Both the position numbers and the translations under genes were made by a program. Shown one piece after another: positions 23,022-34,059 of a DNA stretch of 64,000 nt (the first letter of the stretch is position 1; each line of letters begins with the position of its first letter). The notes beneath the pieces were generated by a model, which worked only from the letters and a program-made list of their open reading frames with translations, did not search any database and had not been told where the DNA came from. The DNA is taken from assembly GCA_023101885.1 (NCBI GenBank), contig JALPQD010000393.1, positions 1,922,001 to 1,986,000 of the forward strand, written 5' to 3'. This DNA is from Typhlomys cinereus (Eukaryota > Chordata > Mammalia > Rodentia > Platacanthomyidae).

Positions 23022-23023
23022 GC

Positions 23024-23085
<62 letters not shown>

Positions 23086-23090
23086 ATAAC
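23022..23090. repeat. (TA)n(TG)n compound microsatellite
   Basis: About 28 bases of TA followed by about 30 bases of TG, a few tens of bases downstream of the L1 tail. The encoded Tyr-Ile/Cys-Val run is not a protein. Confidence 0.9.
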
Positions 23091-24352
23091 ACATTATTAT
23101 AACTCCAATACCCAGTATCTAAACTGCTATGTAATTTCCCAAGTATCAGTTTTTATCCTCTTCTTTCAGCTAATTTCATTGCATACTAGAAATATTTAGC
23201 ACCTCATGATATATTATATATATCATTCTCAGCTTATTTGTTTTGCATAAAATTCATATGGAAAATGAAACTTAAGTTTTCCTGTTTCACAGAGTTGCTA
23301 TTAAATAAAGCTGACCTACTTAAAGGCTTTGTTATTTTTTTAAGCTGAAATACAATGTTAAAATAAGGAGTAATTGCTAACAATTTTTCTTGTTAAGGAT
23401 AATATGAAGAAATATATTTATATAATACTTCCAACATAAAATACAGCTAAATCATTTTTCCAGATACTTTAAAATAATATTCATTACCTGATATATTTTA
23501 GGTCAGTAAAATTCACAGTTACTATAAAAATCTGCTTTTACCTAAATAGTATATGCTATCATTATGTTACTTGATAGTCCATGATTACAAAATAAGTGTG
23601 CATACAAATTTTGAATAATCACTGATTAATAATTCTGATTTTCCATATACTTTGCATGAGTATACATCTATAAAATTTTATAACTTGTTACGTTTAACAG
23701 GATCTTAATAAAAGATGGATCAATTCATTGGAAATTTAAAAGAGAAAAAAGTAAATTCCTTTGCATTCTTAGTCTGGTTCCAATCCTAAAAAAGGTTTCT
23801 TAACATAAACATGGAATTTAGGACTAATACATGAGCAAAATTAGAAATATGAAGTGTATTAGAAACTGCACAGATTCATACATTCATTTTGTGGTTTATG
23901 GAAAGTTTACTATCTACACTGAATTGCCTAAAAAGAAAACAAAGATGCCCTTTTAAAACTCTGCTTTCTATATTAAGTCAGAATAATAAACTATTAGCTC
24001 ATGTCGATAAAGATAACTTTGCTAATGATGACGGGAAGCTGGATCGGATATAAGCAATTTCCGACTCTTATCTTTTGTTTTTAGTCTCAGCTTCAAAAGG
24101 GTAATGAGAATCAGCTTTCCCTCTGTTCCCTTTTGAGGCTCTTTGTAAATGTGCTGGTGAAGTTTTAGGAGCTATAAAATCCTAAGATGACCTTTAGAAA
24201 TAAAACATATTGCTATGATTTAAACAGCAAGTACTTCTCCTATGTCATATCAAGACTCATCACCAGTAAACAAAAATTTTATGACTTCAAAGACTATGAG
24301 ATTGTTGTTCTGACATATATTTTGGCCATTAGAAATAAGGATACTATGGACA
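23091..24352. other. Unique DNA, no gene seen
   Basis: AT-rich, without a recognisable repeat. The part 23990-24220 is less AT-rich and contains several GATA-type motifs (GATAAAGATAAC near 24007, TTATCT near 24068). See findings. Confidence 0.45.
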
Positions 24353-24611
24353 TGGGATGAAGCTCACTGGCTAAAGTTTTTGTCTCACAAGCTAAGACCT
24401 AAGTTCAGATCCCCAGGTGCCACATAAAAATGCAGGACAGATACGGCAACCTGCAATTATGGCCTTGGAAAACAGAGCCTGAGAATCCCAGCACTAATGT
24501 GCATGATAATCCAGTATAATTTCCGATGTCACTCTTGGACCTCCACAGGCACACAGCATTCAAACGCTCTCTTGAGCACATGCTTCCGCAAAGGTACATC
24601 CGCCCACATAC

Positions 24612-24658
<47 letters not shown>

Positions 24659-24660
24659 AT
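24353..24660 (+). repeat. Old B2-like SINE with (AC)n end
   Basis: A degraded tRNA-like head (GAAGCTCACTGGCTAAAG; B box AGTTCAGATCCCC near 24413) is followed by GCCTTGGAAAACAGAGCCTG, GATGTCACTCTTGGACCTCC and ACAGGCACACAGCATTC, then (AC)n at 24616-24656. The structure matches 48703-49011, the older tier of the SINE family. Runs such as VCVCVC on the opposite strand come from the microsatellite. Confidence 0.75.
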
Positions 24661-26209
24661 AAAGATACCAATACTCTAGACTCTATGTTAAGAGCTTGAA
24701 ATGTGATATGATTAATGTTTTGTAACGTGTAAAATGAAGTAATTTGTATATGTTTTGAGAGTACAGCCCTGTCAATCAAAATGTAACAAAGTTAGATGTA
24801 TTGTATACTAGCAGAAAGATATTTTAGTGAAGCACTGTTAATATAAAAACAAAATTATTAGGATGAATTCTATTACTTAAACAGCCCCAGAAAAGTCGAG
24901 AAACAGCACTCCCCTCGCACTCGTCTGATTGCCTTCTCTGTTATGGGTGCACTGCTGCTTTAACGGGAACTAAAGCCAGAGAGAAGATTGCAAAAGCAGA
25001 TGAAAAAAGAAATACTTGAGATGGCAATGAGTGAAAGAGACCACAACATTGTGTTTCCTCCTTCCCCCAATCAACCTTTGATGTCGTCCCTAATGATGAT
25101 TCCTCCTAGGGGAGGCAGGGGAGGCGGGTATCCTTCCTGGTTCTGCTCCTGGAGACATCTAGAGTGTAAGTGCTCAGATCTGCTTTGCTGATCCGGAGAT
25201 CCTATTGATGCAAGTAAAACAGGGAAGGAGGACTCTATAGGAGTGTTCTTAACTAGTTTGGTTCAGCTTCCTTTTCTTCTTCCTTTGAAATCTCTCCTGA
25301 TTTCTGAGGTCCTGTCCTGCTCTATGGTCTAGTGATCTGTACATTAGCCACTCAAAGACCTGCACTCTTCCTTCAGGTTCCAGCTCATGGTCATTCACTC
25401 TAGCATTGGTTCTCCTTCTCCTTAGTACCCAAGTCTTCCCTTACTCTGGCCTCTTTACACCTGAGTTGATGCTCAAATCTAGCATACCTGCATCACCCCT
25501 CCTTCCTTTAATCGTCAATAGTAAATGTCCTTCCCAATATCACTTCCTGAACCAAGCACATTCTTGTTCTGGCTAATAGCATGTTGAATTCAAAAAATGA
25601 AATGTGGAATATTTGAAGTGGTGTTAAGACTATAAAAATAGATAAGAACCAAGGAGAACATAGTCTGCACTACTAAATGAACAGCTTTAACCTTTATTAT
25701 GGAAGCCATAGTTTTTATGAAGGACTTTAAGAAGAATAAATTATATTACTATCTGTCTTATAAAAGTCCCCAATGCTGACAGTAAAAGGTATATTATCAC
25801 ATATCATTAATAACAGGGTTAAAAAAGACTTTAGACATTTGCAAATGCAGAATCCCTGTTATACATAGAAGTTTTATTACCAAATTACAATGACATAAAT
25901 TTATACTAGCACATTTTGACGCAGAGGAAAACTAAAATACTTCAGGCCTTTGTATACTTAAGTCGGCAACTTCACTTGTTAAATATATAGGAATACATAT
26001 CCAGACATTCTAATTTACTTGAAATGAGCAATGAGTCATATTTTAAAAATCAAAATGTAACAAAAGAAATAAGTGTACTGCATGCCTAAACAGCCACAGT
26101 TGTTTGTTGCACAAGAAGTAATGTGTTATCCTTACTGATCTTAAACAGAGGAATATTTGTAATACATTTTACTATAAAGACAATAGTTGCCATTTTTCTT
26201 GTTACTTTA
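24661..26209. other. Unique DNA, no gene proven
   Basis: The part 24890-25400 is less AT-rich than its surroundings and contains a purine/pyrimidine-rich stretch. An open frame of 67 codons (24988-25191) has a Gly/Arg-rich patch but no domain, Kozak context or splice evidence. I do not call a gene. Confidence 0.4.
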
Positions 26210-26226
26210 TTTATATATATATATTA

Positions 26227-26268
<42 letters not shown>

Positions 26269-26494
26269 AAGGCACTGTGTGTCCTCATGGAGGACCAAAT
26301 ATGATTTGGGAATCATTCTGGGTTGGTTCTACTTCCTTACTTTGCTCTGGGATTTCCCAGGCTCTGCCCACTAGGACCAGAAGTGTGGGCCACCATCTCT
26401 TCTGCCTGGCATTTTTATGTGGAATCTGGGATCCGAATTCAGAATCTTTTGCTTGCAAGACAGAGTCTTAACCCCAGAGCCATCTCTCCTGCCC
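26210..26494 (-). repeat. B2-like SINE, antisense, intermediate age
   Basis: (TG)n at 26229-26266, then the reverse body (AGGCACTGTGTGTCCTC, TCTGGGATTTCCCAGGCTCT, CTAGGACCAGAAGTGTGGGC), then the reversed B box and A box (CTTAACCCCAGAGCCATCTC near 26468). Flanks share TGTTACTTT (26200-26208 and 26496-26504). The central body is intermediate between the old and young copies. Confidence 0.8.
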
Positions 26495-26750
26495 CTGTTA
26501 CTTTCTATTTATTATCAATAACTTCCATAAATGCAAGCAATTTTTCAAACATCTTCGAATAATTTGCTTCCAAAAACATGTTCAACTCTTTACTATGAAT
26601 AAATTTTACCAGGATGTTACTTGGTGATTAAAAACTAAAAGCCTAAGCAAAAGCAACGAAACAGTAATAAAATCAAGAACATGTAACAGGTAATAATTCA
26701 GATTCTTTTTAACAACCAAATCAACATTCAAAATCAATAAAGTGGAAATA
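26495..26750. other. Short unique stretch between SINEs
   Basis: No feature beyond the duplications belonging to the two neighbouring SINEs. Confidence 0.4.
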
Positions 26751-26967
26751 GGGGCTGGAGAGGTGGCTCAGGGGTTAAGCCTCTGCCTTGCAGGCGGAAG
26801 GTCCTGAGTTCCGATCCTAGACCCCACGTATAGACGCCCGGCGGAAGCGGGGGTGGCCTGTGTTTCTGGTCCTGGTAGGGCGGAGCCTGTGAATCCCAGG
26901 GCAGAGTAAATAAGGAGGAGGTGGAGGCATCCATGGTGGTTCCCTAATTCGTCGATGGTTCTACACA

Positions 26968-27020
<53 letters not shown>

Positions 27021-27055
27021 ACTCATACACGCACAACTGAATAAATAAAAAAAAG
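26751..27055 (+). mobile_element. Young B2-like SINE with perfect 19-bp duplication
   Basis: Starts GGGGCTGGAGAGGTGGCTCA with the Pol III A box TGGCTCAGGGGTTAAG and B box GAGTTCCGATCC. The family-specific body follows (GCCTGTGTTTCTGGTCCTGG, CATGGTGGTTCCC), then (AC)n and a tail GCACAACTGAATAAATAAAA. AATCAATAAAGTGGAAATA flanks it at 26732-26750 and 27056-27074. The AATAAA in the tail marks a T+-type SINE whose RNA can be polyadenylated. Confidence 0.9.
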
Positions 27056-27074
27056 AATCAATAAAGTGGAAATA

Positions 27075-27665
27075 TGTGACAGGTATTTAAAAGAAAAAAA
27101 TATCTTGTCTGCAGTCTAACCCATATACTCACCACACAAATATACCTAAACCCTATATGGCTGATCATCTCATTAGTATATTGAAATTGTTTCATATATG
27201 ACAGTTTGTGGAATCTAAGATGAATGTATTAACAAAAACAATGGAAGTTTATTCCAATTTTCAATAAAATAAGTCAAGATGTATAGACTCAATATATTAC
27301 AGTTAAAACAGGCAGATGAATTGTCCAGAAAGATTTGGGACCTGATGCTAGTTCATGTTTCCAAAAATTAAAACACCCGAAACTGTAACTGAGAAGGAGA
27401 AATCTTGGTTTTGTAGATGAGCATGTTTGGATAGAAATTCAGTTCATTATTTGGATGATCTATAACAGGTTTCTCAGTGTTGCTTGAGCTTTCTGACCAT
27501 ATGCACAAATTGATAATAGTGGGTAGCATCAGATGTCAAGGATGGCTGGGGAAAGGGACTCACTAGCACCAGCGTCATCACCAGTGGCATATCCTCAATG
27601 ATCCAGAAAGTTCTCAGCACATGCTAATGCAGACAAATCTTATTAAACTCAGTGGGAACACACAG

Positions 27666-27705
<40 letters not shown>

Positions 27706-28296
27706 GCACGCACGCACGCGTGCGCGTACACACACAAAATTAAAGTAAGGGGCAGCCTGTTGGAAAGAAGCTTCTAAGTGGGAAAGGAGGGAAATAAGGT
27801 AGGATGATATGGGAAGAATAAAAATTCATTGTATAGCTATATGAAGCTGTCAAGTAAAAATAAAGCCTAACCAAATTTGCAGAGCAAGAAAAGGGTATGT
27901 CTATCTAGCACAGTCTGAAGTGCTTTGTTTGCTGAAAGGTAGTTGCCTCCAAACTTGCAAATTGTTCAAATAACTGACTCTGTAACTTAGGCCAAAAAAT
28001 ACTTAGGACGTGATTACTTCTAGAGAAACTGACTGAAAAAAAAATCCATTAAAAAAGAAAGATTTAGAAAACTAACAAAAGTATCTTTAGTAGTGTTTTA
28101 ATAATATGTTTAGTAAGTATAGTAAGTTTTAATATATAAATGGTGGGAAGTATTTCAGATATCAATAACTGTAAAGATAGAGATAACTATAAAAGATAAA
28201 TATAAAAAAATTGTATGTTTTAATATGGGTGAGTGGTACTGTCTGACAAGAGTGAGTTCATGTCTGATCATGATGAGTCTGGAAAACCAATCATAA
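27075..28296. other. Unique DNA with a CA/CGCA microsatellite
   Basis: No gene seen. The only structured element is the microsatellite at 27667-27735. Confidence 0.45.
27667..27735. repeat. (AC)n(GCAC)n microsatellite with CpG-rich end
   Basis: About 32 bases of AC, then four CGCA units and GCGTGCGCGTACACAC. Alternating purine-pyrimidine with CG steps is the classic Z-DNA-prone composition. It is the densest CpG cluster in this AT-rich part. Confidence 0.85.
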
Positions 28297-28598
28297 AGGT
28301 GGGGATGGAGCTCAGCTGGAGAGTGCTGGTCTACCGTGTACAAAGCCTTCTGTTCATTTTCCAGCAATGCTAGTTTATGCCTAAAATCACAACCCTCAAG
28401 AACATGAAACTTTGGGGCTGGAGACGTGGCTCAGGGGTTAAGCCTCTGCCTTGCAGGCGGAGGGTCCTGAATTCGGATCCTAGACCCCACGTATAGATGC
28501 CAGGCGGTCCTGGTAGGGCAGAACCTAGAAATCCCCGGGCAGAGTAAACAAGGAGGAGGTAGAGACGGTCCATGGAGGTTCCCGAATTCACCCATGGT

Positions 28599-28648
<50 letters not shown>

Positions 28649-28735
28649 TACACGCACAATTGAGTAAATAATAAAAAAATTTTAAAAATTTAAAAAAAGA
28701 ACATGAAACTTTGTCTCAAAATATATTTAGTTTTA
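28297..28735 (+). repeat. B4/ID-type SINE split by a younger SINE
   Basis: GGGGATGGAGCTCAGCTGGA with AGAGTGCTGGTCTACCG is an ID-like head. After CCTAAAATCACAACCCTCAA the element is interrupted at 28414 and resumes at 28714 with TCTCAAAAT, the usual closing GTCTCAAA of this kind of repeat. The insertion duplicated 17 bp. Confidence 0.6.
28415..28696 (+). mobile_element. Young B2-like SINE nested in a B4/ID-type SINE
   Basis: A box TGGCTCAGGGGTTAAG, B box GAATTCGGATCC, body shortened in the middle (CCAGGCGGTCCTGGTAGGGC lacks the segment present in the other young copies), (AC)n at 28603-28645, and tail GCACAATTGAGTAAATAATA. Duplication AAGAACATGAAACTTTG is at 28398-28414 and 28697-28713. Confidence 0.9.
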
Positions 28736-30559
28736 AAAAAGAAAAGCATTTCACAAAGTATAATGTAATTCTTAGCATATTGATAACACCTAAGGGTTGT
28801 TAAAGAACACTCTGTGTTTTTCATTTGAATTTTTAAACTAATATAGCTATGATGAATAGTTAAAATTTCAGTTTTCAACTCAAATATACAATTTTAAATT
28901 GTCAGCATGAAAATTTGTTTAAAGCTCTGTAATACTGCAAAAGTATAGTGAAAGTCATTTTGTGATCTTAACAATGTTTTTAAAATCTTTCCAATAAACA
29001 TTCCTACATTGAGAACTAGCAACCATGAGACGATTTTCCAAAATGCTTTATACAGGAAAATATTCCCAAATCTGAGGATGCGATGGTATCAAAGACTCCA
29101 AAATTTGAACTCATGGTGACCCACTCTCCCTCTCTCTTTGAAAGGCCTCTCCTGCTCCTTTGGAACACACAATGCCTGCTTGCTACTGCATAATGAACGC
29201 AGGCTGATCCTCTATCCAATAAACATTCTCTGGAAAGAAAACAGCTGGTGTATGAAAGAGAAACTTGCACACACAGTTCAGGATAACTTCCGATTAGATG
29301 TAGCTCAGATTATTGTAACCACACTGTTTCTGGTTTGACTCTGAAACACACCAAGTATTGCAGGGATATTTGCTTCTGAATGCTAAGCTGTGTTCAGCCT
29401 CGCAGAAAGGCCTCTTATCCCTTTGGGCTCCCAAAGGCTTGTGAAATAAAAGCGAGTTGTGCATCGTTGGTTCGCCGTGGTCTCTGAAACCATATCAAAC
29501 TGCCTAAGTCATGCTCTTCATTCAACAGATGGAAAATATTGCCTTGCGCTTTGGTGCCAGGGAGGGAAGCTCATTGAAAGAGGTAAATGAGGGCCAGAGA
29601 AGCCATGTGCATTCCAGGGAGGGGTTAACAGTCCAAAAAAATAAAAAATTGTAGCTCACTGAGGCAAGACAGAGAGAAATGACCAAGCCACTTGTGTGAT
29701 TGATGATTGGTGCAATGCAAAGAAAGAAGAGAAAGGAAGCAAAGAGAGGCATTTCAGTTTGGAACACAAGCTTTAATAAATAGTAACTATCACAACCAAC
29801 TCTAACAATGATTTATAGCGTGGCTCTGAGGCAAATCCCCTCATCTGGGGTTGCTAATAACAGAGAAGGGAAAACGCTCAGAAGCAGCAAAGTTCAGTAC
29901 AGCCACGAAGTGTTCTTTGGACATTTGCTGCTGCTTCTGCTCTTCCTGCTTCAGCATCTGCAGCCATCCACTACACGTAACTGCACGATGGTAATGCAGA
30001 ATGGTTGCTCTTCATTACCCCCTGCGCAGTCACCTGATACCTCTCACTGACTTCTTGTTTCCTGGGCCTTCCCATCTCTTTCAAGCTACACTGCAATATG
30101 GCTGTTTTGGTGCTTTCTTATTTTAATTGCTCTTTGTCCTATTAGCCCTCCCATAAAATGTAATGACATGTCCAGGCCTGACAAATATGGTCTGATATCT
30201 TACAAATGCTGGAGATGATGGTCAATAAACATACTCTCCCGGGAAAGGCAGTTTTCGCATGCAAAGAGGAAACTGTGCCTTTTTCCTGAGATGTGTTCCT
30301 GCCCCCAAACTGTGCACTAAAGCACAATTTTAGGAAACCACGACCTATGTAGTATTCAATTCAGGTGGATGCTAAAAATTCCTAACACTTGTTAATTCCC
30401 AGCAGTAAATTTAGGCTTGTTGGCTAGATAGTCATATTGACAGGATAATGGCTTTGACCTATTAAATGCATCTTTTCAAGACATAAAGGGTAAATGGATA
30501 CTGACTTGGCTGATAGACAAGCTGATAGAGAGTACATGCATAGGGAGGTCCAAGAATGA
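28736..30559. other. Unique DNA, no gene proven
   Basis: Less AT-rich than the rest, especially 29030-29240 and 29690-30340. AATAAA near 29446 is followed by unusual CpG content (GCGAGTTGTGCATCG, TTCGCCGTGG). Open frames here lack domains. Could hold conserved non-coding sequence; nothing is proven. Confidence 0.4.
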
Positions 30560-30705
30560 CACTAGGACTCTTTCTTAGTCACTTATTTTTGAGGCAGTGG
30601 CTGTCACTGAATCTGGAACTCCTGTATTTGTCTAGACTGTCTGGTTGTGCCTCTTCTCCACCTCCCAGTACGTGAGACTGCAGGTACATGGGGAAGAGGT
30701 CAAAC
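30560..30705 (-). repeat. Composite B4/RSINE-type fragment, antisense
   Basis: GAGGCAGTGGCTGTCACTGA, TCTGGAACTCCTGTATTTG, CTAGACTGTCTGGTTGTGCC and CCTCCCAGTACGTGAGACTG correspond in order to the 7SL-like part of the repeat also seen at 60060-60416. Diverged. Confidence 0.45.
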
Positions 30706-30918
30706 ACTTTTCCTATTGAACCGTGTCTACAGACCTTGAAAGGAAAGAGTGGCACAATTTAAAGTAACAAAGATAACAATATTGCAGAACTGGCCAACCC
30801 AGTGAAGCAGATACCCAAAATCCTCCTTCTGTGTCTCCTTCTCCTTTACTTCTTTCTCTTCTTATTCCTCTTCTTTCTGTTCCTCTTCTCCCTTTTCCTT
30901 TTCCTTTCTCTCCCTCTT
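30706..30918. other. Pyrimidine-rich spacer
   Basis: 30822-30918 is nearly all C/T on the plus strand (CTTCTTATTCCTCTTC and similar), a polypyrimidine tract that ends at the B1 element. No gene. Confidence 0.6.
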
Positions 30919-31058
30919 CTTCTGAGGTAGGGTTTTACTCTGTAGTCCAAGCTGGTCTGAAATTCACTATGCAGCCCAGGTTAACCTCCAATTCACTGAA
31001 ATCTTTCTGCATTGGCCTTCCCGATGCTGAGTGTTAGAGTTGAGTTGCCTCACCTGAC
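30919..31058 (-). repeat. B1 SINE, antisense
   Basis: About 140 bp: TCTGAGGTAGGGTTTTACTC, TGTAGTCCAAGCTGGTCTGA, AATTCACTATGCAGCCCAGG, then CCTTCCCGATGCTGAGTG. This is the reverse complement of the 7SL-derived B1 monomer, moderately diverged. The polypyrimidine tract on its left may include its degraded antisense A-tail. Confidence 0.8.
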
Positions 31059-32059
31059 AAAAACCCACATCAAGCATCTAGAGAAAGCTTACTGGCTAAA
31101 ATCCACCCAGTAAATTGCCTTTGCATGGATGTGGGCATCCTCAGACTAGATTAGCTCAAAGTTTTTGTTTGTTTGCCTCTACTGTACCTTATATGTGCAT
31201 TAAAAAAAAAACAGACTCAAAAGGGAAATTCTCTGGGATTCCTTTCTTTCTTTCTTTACAAATCATGTACATTGCATGCAATAGGTATTATTTTAAACAA
31301 CGAAATAGTCCTTGATTTACAAACATCCTCCAAAAACATAGACTTCTCCAATCACACTGTATTTAAGGATTTCATTGGTGTAGTTGCTATCATTATAGTT
31401 AAAAACTGGTCGCTAAATAAACTAGGGATAAAAGAGTATGGGTTTTTGTGAACATGAGCATCAGTTATTGTGAGGGAATCTTTGGAGAGGACCATTTCCT
31501 CTAGGTAGGGTCTGGGGCCTGTGGACTGGTGTTCACATCAGGACCAGTGTGGACCATCTGAGCTTTGGCTTCATCTGCAGGCGCAGCTCATGGTGCTTTG
31601 GGTCTCGCTCAGCCCTGCCATGCCAGCTTCCCTAGCTTGAGAGTCGGTCCTTCTCTTGATGTTACTTTCATTCCGTCTCCATCAGCTGCTTGAAACATGT
31701 TCTTTCTCAACAACCAACACAAACAGGAAAAGTGGAAAAATGAAAGCAGCTGAAGAATCAGATATTAAAAGTCTGGAGAACAATATTTCAAAGCATGACT
31801 AGGAACAACCACAAACCAATATTCCTCCCACTTAAGTAAATTTTATTTTCTTAGCATGATATTTAAAAGTAGAATCCCATGTTTGAAAGACTGGTTTATG
31901 AAAGGACATCCGATTCCAGATCTCTCTTACTGATTCTAAGGAAATTCCCTTATTAAAAACTGCTATGTCAAGTCATTTGTAGGATAGAAAGTGATTCTTT
32001 CTTTTGTCTTAGAAACATCTAACCTAGAAAACATTGCTGAACTTTTAAATGTCACTTTC
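31059..32059. other. Unique DNA, no gene seen
   Basis: A (TTTC)n run is at 31242-31257. No supported coding or RNA feature. Confidence 0.45.
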
Positions 32060-32345
32060 TTTTCCTTAAACTTTTCATTTATTATAATTAAAGTATGTAT
32101 TTTGCAAAGTTATGGGTTTCAATATGCTTTCATGTATGTATATCATGAACCTTTCTCACATTTACCACCCTTCATGACTCTCGACTCTCTCCTCTTCTGA
32201 TTGCATACTGGTCTTTATTCTCTCTGCCATTAATGCCCTTCTACTTTCACATTTTATAAAAATTTAAATCCAGATTCTCAGCATAGAAAAGGAAACATAT
32301 GATATTCTCCTTTCTGATTTTGACTAATTTTTCACTTAGAAAAAC
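32060..32345 (-). mobile_element. Old L1 3'-end fragment, antisense
   Basis: GGGTTTCAATATGCTTTCAT, CACATTTACCACCCTTCATG, then GGAAACATATGATATTCTCC and TTTCTGATTTTGACTAATTT parallel the antisense 3'UTR and ORF2 end of ancient mammalian L1. The same landmarks appear better preserved at 62690-63300. Confidence 0.6.
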
Positions 32346-32990
32346 ACATTTAATTGTAAAATTTCTTTCAATAAAAAGCAATGCCATGAAGTCAACACAT
32401 TATTTAAATGCTCACATCCACAGGCTACTCTTATGATTGCACGTGGAAAATTTGTTCTTATTATCAATGCTTTTCTTCCTCATTTAAAGTGACAACCAGA
32501 GCTTCTGAGAATGCCTAGTTTCCCCTACTGAACTATGAACAGGATCATAAATGCAGTTGGTACAGCATTTATTTACATGAGCCTTTATTCACAACTCTCT
32601 AAAACCTCATCAAGTGGCAATCACCCCCTGAATTCATGTCTCTTATATACAATATAGAGGTTCACCTCTACTCACAGCCTGGTCTGTGAAAATCCCTGGA
32701 AGCAGTTTTCTCCATAGCACTGTACATTTCCTTAAATTATTTAAAAGAAGCATGCAGAACAAAGCTTGTTCATGTGACTGCCACATTCAGAGGGCTCGTG
32801 CCTTCAGTAGACTTATTTGGGAGAAAAAGAAATTTCAAAATGTATTCTGTCCCCATTACCAGAGTATACATTTTTGTTGAATACTTAGAATCTTTCCAGG
32901 ATGCATTCAGGAGAACTATAACTTGGTCATATTGCAATTCTATCCTTCAGGAATTGGAGGGAAGGAAGGGTGTTCAATGTTTTTACTTCA
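32346..32990. other. Unique DNA, no gene seen
   Basis: No recognisable repeat or exon. Confidence 0.4.
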
Positions 32991-33349
32991 TGTGGTGGTT
33001 AATTTTCACCAACAATCTGGCTGGATAAGGGATTAAACTCTGGGATGGTTTGTGATAATGTTTCCAGAAAGGTTTAACTGAGAAAACTTAACCTGTATGT
33101 GGGTTGCAGCAAGCAATGGTTTCAGACTGAATAAAAAAGGAAAAGTAGAAAGGCAAGTGAAAATCTTCTGTCATGTGCTTCCTGATCCAGCAAGATGGGA
33201 GGCGACCTATGTTTCTGCTGCCATGACCTCCACAGAGTTTTCCCTACCATGACAGCCAGCATCCTCTCAACTCATGAGCCATTAGAAATCCTTCTGCCTC
33301 TACAGTGTCTTTTGTCATGTGATTTGTCACAATGATTAGAAAAGTAACA
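32991..33349 (+). repeat. Rodent MaLR-like LTR, diverged
   Basis: TGTGGTGGTTAATTTTCACC at the start. CTTCCTGATCCAGCAAGATG, GCTGCCATGACCTCCACAGA and CTCATGAGCCATTAGAAATC follow, ending near GTCACAATGATTAGAAAAGT AACA. The layout of 'doctor/tgagcc.../aaatcc...tttgtcaca' is familiar from rodent LTR repeats. No duplication found, so ends are approximate. Confidence 0.55.
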
Positions 33350-33441
33350 AATATGCATACATTACCTATGTTCCAGTCCTGTTAGCCACAAATTACTAAT
33401 ACAAACCTATCATTATATCAATTCGTTAAGACCTTGAATTC

Positions 33442-33646
33442 GGGCTGGAGAGGTGGCTCAGGGGTTAAGCCTCTGCCTTGCAGGCAGAAGGTCCTAAGTT
33501 CGGATCCTAGACCTCATGTATAGATGCTGGGGGGAAGCGGGGGCGGCCTGTGTTTCTGGTCCTGGTAGGGCGCAGCCTGTGAATCCCGGGGAAAGTAAAC
33601 AAGGAGGAGGCGGTCCATAGTGGTTCCCGAACTCGCCCATGGTTCT

Positions 33647-33677
<31 letters not shown>

Positions 33678-33727
33678 TAAACACAAGCACACACATGCAC
33701 AATTGAATAAATAAATAAAATAATAAA
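33442..33727 (+). mobile_element. Young B2-like SINE with 14-bp duplication
   Basis: A box TGGCTCAGGGGTTAAG, B box AAGTTCGGATCC, full young-type body, (AC)n at about 33647-33690, tail GCACAATTGAATAAATAAAT. AAGACCTTGAATTC flanks it at 33428-33441 and 33728-33741. Confidence 0.9.
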
Positions 33728-33741
33728 AAGACCTTGAATTC

Positions 33742-34059
33742 AATAAAATGCTAAATACCAGCAAAAAATAAGTTATATAGTGAAAAAAAAAGACCCCGTA
33801 CCCAAAAAACATGTGCATGAAAGTTATAAAGAAAAAGTTACAGCAGATACCACTTTGCTTCCAAGATGACATTGTTGCTTTGCTCCTTTTTCTTTTTTCC
33901 TTTCCTAGTCTTCACTTTGGATGACCTGTCAGTATACTGCACATAAGGATATTGTCTAGAGAATAATTTTTCAACATTGGGAAAATTACTGTAGCAACAC
34001 TACTAATCTTACATGACCTACATCTATTCATAAGGAGAATTCTGAATTGGAGCTTTAAT
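33742..34059. other. Unique DNA
   Basis: No feature recognised. Confidence 0.4.

Noticed and set aside
24405..24779. Frames rich in Cys-Val or Thr-His (also near 26123, 26768, 28370, 33494, 42048, 48720, 59064)
   Set aside because: They are translations of (AC)n/(TG)n microsatellites and SINE bodies in several frames; they recur with every SINE copy.
24988..25191. Short gene with a Gly/Arg-rich patch
   Set aside because: 67 codons, no recognised domain, no flanking exon signals; the patch comes from a GGGGAGG-rich purine stretch.
26751..26830. tRNA gene suggested by the A and B boxes
   Set aside because: No cloverleaf or proper acceptor stem; it is the tRNA-like head of a SINE with body and tail.
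30919..31058. 7SL RNA gene
   Set aside because: Only a B1-length, diverged, antisense fragment.
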